A stretch of DNA of 64,000 nucleotides. It comes from Kribbella antibiotica (GTDB lineage: Bacteria; Actinomycetota; Actinomycetes; Propionibacteriales; Kribbellaceae). Below, piece by piece: positions 32,678 to 40,712 of the stretch; the first letter of the stretch is position 1, and every line of letters starts with the position of its first letter. The DNA is taken from NCBI RefSeq assembly GCF_004349055.1, contig NZ_SMKX01000018.1, forward strand, positions 1 to 64,000, written 5' to 3'. Both the position numbers and the translations under genes were made by a program. Under the pieces are notes generated by a model, which had not been told where the DNA came from, did not search any database, and worked only from the letters and a program-made list of their open reading frames with translations.

Positions 32678-33703
32678 GTGATCTCTCTCGCCGACCCGAC
32701 CGCGCCACCTGTCACGCCGCCGGAAGGCCACCACGGCCACGGGCACGCGCACACCGGCGTACCCGTGCAGCAATCGTTCGGCGATGTCGCAGGCTGGAGC
32801 GACCTGGCCACCTGGCGCCCCAGCCTCGGCTGGCTCCTCTTCATTGCCGTCCTGGCCGGCGGCTACTTCCTGGCCGTCCTCGCCCTCCGTCAGCGGCAAG
32901 TCCGCTGGCCCATCGGCCGTACCATCGCCTGGTACGCCGGACTCCTCGGCCTACTCGCCATCACCTGCACAGGCCTGGCCGAACTCGGCATGATGCTGTT
33001 CAGCATCCACATGATCCAGCACATGCTGCTGTCCATGATCGTCCCGATCGGCCTCATTCTCGGCGCCCCCATCACCCTCGCCCTACGCGCCCTACCCGCC
33101 GCGCCAGGCCGGTCTGGCATGGCGCGCCGAATCCTTCTCGCCGTCCTCCACTCCCGCTTGGTCCGCGTCATCGCGCACCCGATCGTCACCGTGACGCTGT
33201 TCGTCGTGAGCCTCTACGCCCTCTATTTCACCAGCCTGCTAGACAAAGCCATGGCCACCCACGTCGGCCACCAGCTCATGCTGATCCACTTCCTCGCGAT
33301 CGGCATTCTCTTCTTCGGCCCCATCCTGGCCGTCGACCCTTGGCCCCACCGCGCAAGCCCCGGAATACGTCTGGCCGAACTCCTCGCCGCCGTACCCTTC
33401 CACGCCTTCTTCGGCGTCATCCTCATGCAAACCACCACGCCGCTGTCACCGCGCTTCGCCGAAATGACCCGCCAACTCGGCCTCGACCCCAGCACCGACC
33501 AGCTCCTCGGCGGAAGCATCGCCTGGGGCAGCGGCGAACTCCCCGTTGTCATCGTCACCGCCGTCGTATTCCGCCAATGGATCGTGACCGACGCCCGAGC
33601 CGCCAAACGCCTCGACCGCCAAGCCGACCGCGACAACGACGCCGAACTGACCGCCTACAACGCCTATCTCGACCGCCTCCGCCAACACGCCAGCCGCGGA
33701 TAA
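32678..33703 (+). CDS. CtaG-like cytochrome c oxidase assembly/copper membrane protein
   Basis: Product of 341 residues. A His-rich N-terminus (EGHHGHGHAHTG) precedes seven or so membrane helices with the family motif FSIHMIQHMLLSMI, and later GHQLMLIHFLAIGILFFGP and PFHAFFGVILM; conserved histidines in these helices may bind copper. The family (caa3-type CtaG) aids cytochrome oxidase maturation. GTG start at 32678 with AGGAG seven bases upstream. It is divergent from the BlaI unit and follows its probable operator. The C-terminal cytoplasmic tail is charged. Confidence 0.88.
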   Translation: MISLADPTAPPVTPPEGHHGHGHAHTGVPVQQSFGDVAGWSDLATWRPSLGWLLFIAVLAGGYFLAVLALRQRQVRWPIGRTIAWYAGLLGLLAITCTGLAELGMMLFSIHMIQHMLLSMIVPIGLILGAPITLALRALPAAPGRSGMARRILLAVLHSRLVRVIAHPIVTVTLFVVSLYALYFTSLLDKAMATHVGHQLMLIHFLAIGILFFGPILAVDPWPHRASPGIRLAELLAAVPFHAFFGVILMQTTTPLSPRFAEMTRQLGLDPSTDQLLGGSIAWGSGELPVVIVTAVVFRQWIVTDARAAKRLDRQADRDNDAELTAYNAYLDRLRQHASRG

Positions 33704-33969
33704 GCTACGCGGAGGCAGCCCCGGAACGAGCCAACTCTGAATATTCTTGCAGCCGACTGCATGCCCCAGAGTTACCGGTGATGGGGGTTATTGGTGGTGC
33801 ACCGGCCTGATGGCTGATGAAGCCGAGGGCGGCTGAGACGGCGTGAAAGCCCAGGTCAGCTGAGGGTTGGTGTACTCAGATGACCTGGGCTGGTATTCGC
33901 GACTTCTAATCCGTTGATCGCAGGTACGAGCTTGGCGCAGCTCTTCGTCAAGCGAACACCGCGTCGGCG
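33704..33969. other. Intergenic region with two hairpins between the CtaG-like gene and the phoX repeat
   Basis: AACTCTG (33733-33739) pairs with CAGAGTT (33767-33773). A stronger stem is AGCCCAGGTCA (33848-33858) with TGACCTGGGCT (33881-33891) and a second CTGAG/CTCAG pairing inside the loop; it is a good terminator candidate. The tRNA-like fragment listed separately follows at 33901. No gene is evident. Confidence 0.6.
33901..33931 (+). other. tRNA-Arg(UCU)-like 3'-half fragment, possible attachment-site relic
   Basis: CTTCTAATCC then GATCGCAGGTACGAGC resemble the anticodon loop through T-loop of an actinobacterial tRNA-Arg with anticodon TCT (CTTCTAA ... GTCGCAGGTTCGA). The 5' half and a proper acceptor stem are absent, so it is not a tRNA gene. 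Integrative elements commonly leave such 3' halves at their borders, and this one lies beside the right phoX repeat. Confidence 0.4.
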
Positions 33970-34180
33970 GTCAGCTGCCCACCAGGGCCAGCAGCCGCCG
34001 GCCCGGGTGGGTAAGGCCACCCGCGCCACAGCGGCCTGCACGGGTGGGCTTGCCTCCTCAGCCGAGTTAGCGGCGGCGGCGCCAGGGGCCGGTGATGGCG
34101 TAGGTGATGCCGGGGTTGTAGACGTTGAAGAACATGGTGCGGCCGTCGGCGGAGAAGCCGGCGCCCGTCAGCTCGCCGTA
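33970..34180. repeat. Right copy of the phoX 3'-end direct repeat
   Basis: This copy contains the end of the intact phoX gene and its terminator (CCCACCAGGGCC 33977-33988, GGCCCGGGTGGG 33999-34010, one A-G mismatch). The left copy is at 24337-24543 in the same orientation, so about 9.4 kb lies between them. Confidence 0.85.
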
Positions 34181-35458
34181 CTCGGGGTCTTCGGGGGTGC
34201 CGGTGTTGACCGTGTTCTTGGCGAACTTGAAGACCTTGCCGTCTTCGGTGGTGCCGAGGATGTGCTGGTCGCCGATGCCGTCTTCGCACATCATCAGACC
34301 GCCGTACGGCGACATGGTGATGTTGTCGGGGGCATCGAACTCGGGGTTGTCCGAGCCGGGCTTGTCGCGCTTGAAGATGACCTCGAGGCGGAGCGTGCCC
34401 TTGCGGGGGTCGTAGCGCCAGACCTGGCCGTCGTGGTCGATCTTCGGGCCTAGCTCGGTGCGGGCGAAGGAGGAGACGAAGTAGACGCAGCGGTCGCGGG
34501 TGCCCCACCAGCAGCCTTCGAGTTTGTAGCCGCCGGTGATGGGCTTCTTGTACGCCTGGGCGCGGACCGACTCGGTCTTGGCGAGCGGGTCGGGGACCTT
34601 GACCCACTGGACGCCGTGGAAGATCGTGCCGGCTTCCTGGACGGTCGACATGTCGAGGAGGCCGGGGATGTGCATGGCCTGGAGTTCGCCGCCGTGGCGC
34701 AGGGAGCCCCAGCCGCCGCGGGGGCGGTTCGGGAGGAAGCGGTAGAAGCCGCCGAGGGGCGCGACGAAGGCGTCTTCGGTCTCGTAGACGATTCCGGTTG
34801 CCGGGTCGATCGCGACGGCCTCGTGCTGGAAGCGGCCCATCTCCTTCAAAGGAAAGGGATTGTTGTTGCGGCGGTCGTCGTACGGGTCGACCTCGAAGAT
34901 GAAGCCGTGGTCCTTGGTGTAGCCGCTCTGACCGGCCTTGAGCTCGGTCTCTTCGCAGGTCAGCCAGGTGCGCCACGGGGTGATGCCGCCGGAACAGTTG
35001 ATCGCCGTACCGCCGAGGCTGACGTACTCCTTGGTCGTTCGGTGGTGCCGGTTCACGACCAGGCTGCTGGTGCCGCCGGCAGCGCCCGGGTCGTACGTCC
35101 GCTCCGGCGGTGCGACGACCTTGATCGTCGAGGTCGGGCTGCACTCGTGGTTGCGGACGAGGCGCGAGCCGCCGTCGCGGTCCGGGAAGGTACCCATGCC
35201 GTCGAAGCGGCTCGGGACCTTCAGCCCGTCCGGGCGGACTGTGCCTTCACGCGACAGGATGTCGTAGCGGAAGCCGCGCGGCAGGTCGAGCATGCCGTCC
35301 GGGTCCGGGATCAGCGGACCGTAGCCGATCTTCGGCCCGGACGTACCGAGCGCCGGCTGCGCGGTGAACAGCGCTTCGACGGATCCCGCCACAGTGACCG
35401 CGGCTCCGGCCGCTGCGGCGGTACCGACGAACTGACGCCTGGACAAAGACGAGGACAT
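34067..35458 (-). CDS. phoX: PhoX-type (DUF839) secreted alkaline phosphatase
   Basis: Product of 463 residues. The N-terminus MSSSLSRRQFVGTAAAAGA is a Tat signal, as required for PhoX enzymes that fold with iron and calcium in the cytoplasm. The rest is a DUF839 beta-propeller: LVRNHECSPTST, TWLTCEETE, FQHEAVAIDPATG, ETEDAFVAPLGGFYRF, DNITMSPYGGLMMCEDG. PhoX releases phosphate from organic esters outside the cell. GGGAGG lies about eight bases before the ATG. Four 11-bp PHO-box repeats lie upstream, so it is probably activated by PhoP under phosphate limitation. The 3' end is duplicated at 24.4 kb. Confidence 0.9.
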   Translation of the reverse strand: MSSSLSRRQFVGTAAAAGAAVTVAGSVEALFTAQPALGTSGPKIGYGPLIPDPDGMLDLPRGFRYDILSREGTVRPDGLKVPSRFDGMGTFPDRDGGSRLVRNHECSPTSTIKVVAPPERTYDPGAAGGTSSLVVNRHHRTTKEYVSLGGTAINCSGGITPWRTWLTCEETELKAGQSGYTKDHGFIFEVDPYDDRRNNNPFPLKEMGRFQHEAVAIDPATGIVYETEDAFVAPLGGFYRFLPNRPRGGWGSLRHGGELQAMHIPGLLDMSTVQEAGTIFHGVQWVKVPDPLAKTESVRAQAYKKPITGGYKLEGCWWGTRDRCVYFVSSFARTELGPKIDHDGQVWRYDPRKGTLRLEVIFKRDKPGSDNPEFDAPDNITMSPYGGLMMCEDGIGDQHILGTTEDGKVFKFAKNTVNTGTPEDPEYGELTGAGFSADGRTMFFNVYNPGITYAITGPWRRRR

Positions 35459-35489
35459 TGGCGGCCTCCCGCTAGATAGACAGGTCGCC

Positions 35490-35529
35490 AGTGAACGTAC
35501 GGTAAAGCTAGGACAAACATCAAGAGAAC
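35490..35529 (-). promoter_or_regulatory. PHO box: four 11-bp direct repeats upstream of phoX
   Basis: Read on the minus strand, GTTCTCT, GTTTGTC, CTTTACC and GTTCACT begin at exact 11-base intervals, matching the PhoP direct-repeat consensus GTTCACC of streptomycetes. A TATCTA hexamer (35473-35478, minus) is placed as a -10 box downstream. Bases 35530-35586 between this and the liv-binding protein gene show nothing clear. Confidence 0.78.
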
Positions 35530-35586
35530 AAGATCACTACCTGAAAGTACAAACTTGCTTAGGGTGACCTCACCGCGGCGACGCCA

Positions 35587-36888
35587 TCACTGGTAGCAGG
35601 GCTTGGTGAACTCGTGCTTTTCCGCCGTCTTTCCGGTGAAGAAGTCCTTCTCCACCTTCACTCCGGTCGGGGCGGACGGGTCCACCTTGGAGATGATGCT
35701 CTGCCGGAACACCCGCTCGGCCGGCGTCCCACTGAACTTGCCGGCCGCTGGCGGCAGCATCCCCTCATAGTCGACGGTCTCCAGCGACTTGACCGCGGCC
35801 AGCAGGCCGGCCCGGGTCAGGTCCTTGGCGTCAGCGGCCTTCTGCAGGGCTGCCTTCATCGGGTAGGCCCAGACCCAGCCGGCCGTGTAGCCGTCGTTCG
35901 GCGCCGCTTTGAAGGTCGCCTCGTCCAATGCTCCGGCGAGTGCTTTGTGGCCGGCCGTATCAGTCCCGTACGGCGCCCATGGTCCGGACTGCCGGTAGAG
36001 CGCAGTCAGCGCCGGTGCCGCCGGACTCTTCAGCAGCGCGGGATTCCAGCTCGGGCTGGTGCCGATGAACTGTCCCTTGAACCCGTTCTGGGCAGCGCCG
36101 CCGACAATGGTCGCGGCCTCGGTCGGGCCCGTGCTCAGGATGACGAGATCGGGTTTGGCGGCGAGCAGCTTCTGGATCGCGGCTCCCTGGTTCTCCTGCC
36201 CCGGCGCGGTCGGGATGTCGGTGAACGTCATCCCGTTGGCCGTGGCCGCGATGTTCGTCCCGGCCGCCGCGTCGTCGCCGTAGTCCCCCGGGAAGTGCAC
36301 CGCGGCGACGCTCTTGGACTTCAGCGTCTCGGCGGCGAAGTCGACCGAGTTCATCGACTCGAAGCAGTAGTTCGTGCCCGACTCCAGGATCACGTCCTCG
36401 AACGCCCAGGCCGAGGTCCACGACGCCGGTACGGCGACCACGTTGCTCGACTTGAGATCGCCGAGGATGGCCGCGGTCGTCGGCGAACCCAGGGTCTGGG
36501 TCAAGCCCAGGACGTCGGGCTTGATCTCGGCGTACACCTCGTTGTGGATCTGCGGGTTGTACTTGTTGTCCTTGACGTACTTGGTCGCGTCGATCTCGAA
36601 GCCGCCGATCCCGCCGGCCTCGTTGACCCGCTTCCAGAAGGCCTTCTGGCTCTCGGTGATCGGGACGCCGAGCGCCTTGAACGGCCCCTCGGTCAGGTCC
36701 GAGATCGAGCCGAGGTAGATGCAGCCCTTGGCCTTGTCGACCGCGGCCGGGCACGGCTCCTTGGTGACCCCGACGTCGAACTTGACGCCCGTTCCACCTT
36801 CCTGGGTCTGTGGGGCGTCGTTGCGGCACCCCGCCAGCACGACCATCGACGCAGCCAGCGCGATGGTGATTCCTCTCCGAACGCTCAT
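35587..36888 (-). CDS. Branched-chain amino acid/amide ABC transporter substrate-binding lipoprotein
   Basis: Product of 433 residues. Lipoprotein signal with lipobox VLAGC (Cys21) then a type I periplasmic-binding fold (peripla_BP_6 family): GSISDLTEGPFKALGVPI, FWKRVNEAGGIGGFEID, and PDLVILSTGPTEAATIVG. It is the last gene of the liv-type operon, 10 bp after livM, with GAAGGAG before the ATG. Because the operon also encodes an acyl-CoA ligase, the ligand may be a short acid or aromatic/fatty compound rather than leucine; this is inference. Confidence 0.9.
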   Translation of the reverse strand: MSVRRGITIALAASMVVLAGCRNDAPQTQEGGTGVKFDVGVTKEPCPAAVDKAKGCIYLGSISDLTEGPFKALGVPITESQKAFWKRVNEAGGIGGFEIDATKYVKDNKYNPQIHNEVYAEIKPDVLGLTQTLGSPTTAAILGDLKSSNVVAVPASWTSAWAFEDVILESGTNYCFESMNSVDFAAETLKSKSVAAVHFPGDYGDDAAAGTNIAATANGMTFTDIPTAPGQENQGAAIQKLLAAKPDLVILSTGPTEAATIVGGAAQNGFKGQFIGTSPSWNPALLKSPAAPALTALYRQSGPWAPYGTDTAGHKALAGALDEATFKAAPNDGYTAGWVWAYPMKAALQKAADAKDLTRAGLLAAVKSLETVDYEGMLPPAAGKFSGTPAERVFRQSIISKVDPSAPTGVKVEKDFFTGKTAEKHEFTKPCYQ

Positions 36889-36898
36889 CGAAACTCCT

Positions 36899-38002
36899 TC
36901 AGTGCGAGAAGGGCCAGGACTTCCAGTAGGTGCGGAACCGGATCCAGATCCCGAACAGCCCCCGCGGCTCGAAGATGAGAAAACCGATGATCAACAGGCC
37001 GTAGAGAATCGTCTCGACCTGGAAGACCGTGATGCCGCCGGAGCCCGAACTGGTGCTGATGAACGGCAGCACGGCCGGGAGCTCGCGGGTGATCCGCGGC
37101 AGCAGCGTGATGAACAGGGCACCGAGCACCGAACCCGAGATGGTGCCGACACCGCCGATCAGGATCATCGCGATGTACTGCACCGACATCCCGAGGTTGA
37201 ACGACCCGGGCTCGACGAAGCCGATCATCACGTACAGCAAGGCACCCGCGACGCCGGCGTAGAACGACGACACCGCGAAAGCGATCATCTTGTACCGCGT
37301 CACATCGACGCCGATCACCTCGGCGGCCAGATCGCGATCCCGGACGGCGGCCAGCGCGCGTCCGGTCCGGGACCGGACGAGATTGCGGGCCAGGACGCCG
37401 AAGATCACCAGCAGCACGAGCATCAGCAGGTAGAGCTTCTGTGCCTTCGTGAACATCGCGCCGTCGACCGCGAACTGAAAGCCGAACAACTCCGGTACGG
37501 CGGCCGGCCGCCCGACCCCGACTCCGCCGGTGAGCTCCCGCCAGTGCTTGAACAGGTGCTCGCCGATGAACACCAGCCCAAGTGTCACCACAGCCAAGTA
37601 CAGTCCCCGCAACCGGGCGGCCAACGGCGCGATGATCAGCCCGGCCAACCCCGCGACCAGGCCGGCCGCGAGCAACCAGATCGGCAGCGAGGTGATCCCG
37701 AACCCGATCAACCGGGTGCTGTCGGGGTCACCCGAGATCGCTGCCGCGGTGTAGGCCCCGATCACCAGGAAGAACGCGTGCCCCAGCGACACCTGACCGC
37801 CGTACCCGGTGACGATGTTCAGGCCGATCGCGCCGATCGCCGCGACACAAGCAGTCGCCAGTACGACGAGCAGGTCGTCGGTGAGCACGAATGGCAAGGA
37901 CACCGCCCCAACTGCCAGCGCAAGGGTCCAGCCGCGCTTCGCAGGAGTGTTGAGCAAGGCCATGTCCTGCTGGTAGGACAGGTAGAGCAGCGGTCGGCTC
38001 AT
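36899..38002 (-). CDS. LivM-type ABC transporter permease
   Basis: Product of 367 residues with nine or so membrane helices. The family block GYGGQVSLGHAFFLVIGAYTAA (its first part) is near residue 70 and the EAA-like cytoplasmic loop LVRSRTGRALAAVRDRDLAA near 215. A C-terminal FEPRGLFGIW is typical. The start overlaps the stop of livH (ATGA). The N-terminus MSRPLLYLSYQQDMALLNTP is longer than average. Confidence 0.93.
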   Translation of the reverse strand: MSRPLLYLSYQQDMALLNTPAKRGWTLALAVGAVSLPFVLTDDLLVVLATACVAAIGAIGLNIVTGYGGQVSLGHAFFLVIGAYTAAAISGDPDSTRLIGFGITSLPIWLLAAGLVAGLAGLIIAPLAARLRGLYLAVVTLGLVFIGEHLFKHWRELTGGVGVGRPAAVPELFGFQFAVDGAMFTKAQKLYLLMLVLLVIFGVLARNLVRSRTGRALAAVRDRDLAAEVIGVDVTRYKMIAFAVSSFYAGVAGALLYVMIGFVEPGSFNLGMSVQYIAMILIGGVGTISGSVLGALFITLLPRITRELPAVLPFISTSSGSGGITVFQVETILYGLLIIGFLIFEPRGLFGIWIRFRTYWKSWPFSH

Positions 38003-38886
38003 ATTCTCTCGACCTCCCTGGTGCCGAAGAGGCCGTACGGTCTGACCAGCAGGACGACCAGCATCAGCAGGTAGGGCACGACCAGGAAGAAGTCCCCGCC
38101 GAACACCGGATGCAGGTCACCGCCGTAGCTGCCGACCAGCGCCTCGACGACACCGATCGACAAGCCGGCGACCACCGCCCCACCGAGTGAGTCCAGCCCG
38201 CCGAGAATGATCACGGGCAGCGCCTTGAGCGCGGTCAGCCAGAGGTTCTGTTCGAGTCCGATCCCGGTCGACAAGAACACCCCGGCCAATCCAGCCAGTG
38301 CCGCTGCGAGCGCCCAGGACAGCGAGAACACCCGTCCGACCGATACGCCCTGGGCCAACGCGACCTCCTGGTCCGACGACGCCGCCCGCATCGCCAGACC
38401 GGTCCGCGACCAGCGGTAGAACGCGAACAGAGCGGCCACCACGATCAGTGTCGTCACCAGCGTGGCCAGGTGCCGCTCGTCGATCTTCACGCCCAGTACG
38501 CCGATCTGTCCGAGCCCCCACGGGTCGCCCATCTGGCGGATGTCCAGGCCGATGAACGAGTTCACGACGGTCCGGAGCACGATGTCGACGCCGAGGGTGA
38601 TGATCGCGATCACGAACACCGGCTTGCCGATCATCGGCCGCAGGGCGACCCGCTCCACGCCGGCGCCGAGCAGCGCGGTCAGCAGCAGCGCGATCACGAC
38701 GGCGGGGAAGAAACTCATCGAACCGACGAGATAGCTGACCAGCAACGCACCGGCCATCATGAAGGCCGGCTGGGCGAAGCTGATCACCCGCATGGACTTG
38801 TAGACGATCACGAAACCCAAGGCCAGCAAGGCGTAGATCGATCCGCTGCCGAGCCCACGGATCACCGTCGCGACGAAATCGTTCAC
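37999..38886 (-). CDS. LivH-type ABC transporter permease
   Basis: Product of 295 residues with eight membrane helices. Starts NDFVATVIRGLGSGSIYALL, with the permease loop RTGLAMRAASSDQEVALAQG near 200 and the ending LVRPYGLFGTREVERI, both usual for LivH. GTG start overlaps the stop of fadD (GTGA). Forms the membrane channel with LivM. Confidence 0.93.
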   Translation of the reverse strand: MNDFVATVIRGLGSGSIYALLALGFVIVYKSMRVISFAQPAFMMAGALLVSYLVGSMSFFPAVVIALLLTALLGAGVERVALRPMIGKPVFVIAIITLGVDIVLRTVVNSFIGLDIRQMGDPWGLGQIGVLGVKIDERHLATLVTTLIVVAALFAFYRWSRTGLAMRAASSDQEVALAQGVSVGRVFSLSWALAAALAGLAGVFLSTGIGLEQNLWLTALKALPVIILGGLDSLGGAVVAGLSIGVVEALVGSYGGDLHPVFGGDFFLVVPYLLMLVVLLVRPYGLFGTREVERI

Positions 38887-40712
38887 CGTGCACCCCCGGC
38901 GTACATGGATTCGATCAGCTCGTCGAACGACCGCATGACCGCGTTGCGCTTCAGCTTCTGGGTCGCGGTCAGTTCGCCGTCCTCGTGGTCCAGCAGCTTG
39001 GGCAGCAGCCGGAACGACCGCACCTGCTCGACGGTGGCCAGCCGGGTGTTGACCTCGTCCACGATCCCTTGCACCAGCGTGATCACCTCGGCCTTCGCGG
39101 ACAGGTCGGCGTACGTCGAGTAGGGCAGCCGCCGTTGCTGTGCCCAGTGGCCGACGGTGTCGGGCTCGATGCCGATCAGCGCGGCGATGAACCGGCGCCG
39201 GTCACCGACCACCAGGACTTCCTTGATGTACGGCGAGGCTTTCAGCGCGTTCTCGATCTCCGACGGGGAGATGTTCTTGCCGCCCGCGGTGATGATGATG
39301 TCCTTCATCCGGTCGGTGATCCGCAGGTGGGTTCCGTCGACCCACTCCCCCACGTCGCCGGTGCGCAACCACCCGTCCGGGCCCAGTACGGCGGCAGTCG
39401 CGGCCGGGTCCCGCCAGTAGCCCGCGAATGTTCCGGCGTGCCGGGTCTGGATCTCGCCGGTGATCTCGTCGATCCGCACCTCGACGCCGGCATGCGCCTC
39501 GCCGACCGTGCCGACCTTGACGCGGCCCGGGCGGTTCGCGGTCGCCACAGCGGTGTTCTCGGTCATGCCGTACACCTCGTGCATCGGCAGACCGAGTCCC
39601 ATGAAGAACCGCAGCACCTCGGGCGCAACCGGCGCGGCACCACAGGCGGCGTACCGGACCTTGCGCAGCCCGACGCGATCCTTCAGCGCCCGGTAGCAGA
39701 ACAACCAGCCGACGGCGTAGACCGCGCGCGAAGCCGGGGTGTGCCGGCCTCCGTTGGCGGTCAGGACGGCGCCGATCCACTCCGCGCGACGGAGCCAGAA
39801 CCCGCCGATCCGGCGCTTCACCGGGTCGGCGGACTCGATCCTGATCTGCACGCCGGCCGCAATCTTCTCCCAGATCCGCGGCACCCCGAACAGGACTGTC
39901 GGCTGGACCTCGTGCAGGTTGGCGGCCACGGTCTCGATCGATTCGGCGAAGTGCACGCAGACTCCGGCACCGGCCCCGAACCAGCAGCTGAAGATCCGCT
40001 CGGCGACGTGGCACAACGGCAAATAGGACAGGACGCTGTCGCGGGACGAGGGTGGCGGCGCTGTGAATCCGCCGCGCTCGACCAGCTCCTGGATCGCGAA
40101 GTCAACGTTCGCTGCCGTGAGCATCGCGCCCTTGGGTGGGCCGGTGGTGCCGGAGGTGTAGACCAGCGTCACCACGTCTTCTGCTGCGGCAGCATCCATC
40201 CGCTGGGTCACGGCATCCGGATGCTCGGCGCGATGCTGCTTGCCCAGGGCAAGGAAGTCGGGCCAGGCGAGCAGTCGTGGGTCGTCGTAGGCGTTCCGGA
40301 TCCCGCGCGGCTCGACGTACACGATGTGGGTGAGGTCGGGCAGGTCATCGATCGCGAGCGCTTTGTCGACCTGCTCCTGATCCTCCGCGATCAGGACCTT
40401 CGCGCCGCAGTGGCGCAACAGGTAGCCGACCTCGGCGACCGGGTTCGTCGGGTAAAGACCGACGGTGGCCGCGCGGACGGCGACCGTCCCGACATCGGCA
40501 TACAGCCACTCGCGCCGGTTCTCGGAGTGGATCGCGACCCGGTCGCCAGGTTCGATGCCGAGGGCAAGCAAGGCATGTCCGGTCAGCTCGGCCTGCTCCC
40601 AGTACGCCGCCCAGCCGACCTGCTGCCAGATGCCCAGATCCTTTTCCCGCAAGGCGATCGCGGCCGGCGTGGCGACGGCGCGTTCCCGGACTCTCATGGC
40701 AATCGTCCTCAT
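38883..40712 (-). CDS. Long-chain acyl-CoA synthetase (FadD-type AMP-ligase)
   Basis: Product of 609 residues. AMP-binding motif LVYTSGTTGPPKGAML (about 185), the YGMTENTA block, DGWLRTGDVGEW, and ITDRMKDIIITAGGKNISPS place it in the long-chain fatty-acid CoA-ligase group (FadD15-like). It activates a fatty or aromatic acid to its CoA ester. It lies inside the liv operon between livG and livH, overlapping both by four bases; the transported substrate is therefore probably an acid activated directly after uptake. The upstream overlap with livG decides the start at 40712. Confidence 0.9.
   Translation of the reverse strand: MRTIAMRVRERAVATPAAIALREKDLGIWQQVGWAAYWEQAELTGHALLALGIEPGDRVAIHSENRREWLYADVGTVAVRAATVGLYPTNPVAEVGYLLRHCGAKVLIAEDQEQVDKALAIDDLPDLTHIVYVEPRGIRNAYDDPRLLAWPDFLALGKQHRAEHPDAVTQRMDAAAAEDVVTLVYTSGTTGPPKGAMLTAANVDFAIQELVERGGFTAPPPSSRDSVLSYLPLCHVAERIFSCWFGAGAGVCVHFAESIETVAANLHEVQPTVLFGVPRIWEKIAAGVQIRIESADPVKRRIGGFWLRRAEWIGAVLTANGGRHTPASRAVYAVGWLFCYRALKDRVGLRKVRYAACGAAPVAPEVLRFFMGLGLPMHEVYGMTENTAVATANRPGRVKVGTVGEAHAGVEVRIDEITGEIQTRHAGTFAGYWRDPAATAAVLGPDGWLRTGDVGEWVDGTHLRITDRMKDIIITAGGKNISPSEIENALKASPYIKEVLVVGDRRRFIAALIGIEPDTVGHWAQQRRLPYSTYADLSAKAEVITLVQGIVDEVNTRLATVEQVRSFRLLPKLLDHEDGELTATQKLKRNAVMRSFDELIESMYAGGAR

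Noticed and set aside
33880-33945. A complete tRNA-Arg gene
   Set aside because: The anticodon-loop-like and T-loop-like parts are present but no D arm, matching acceptor stem or CCA-side pairing can be drawn, and the T-loop consensus is broken.
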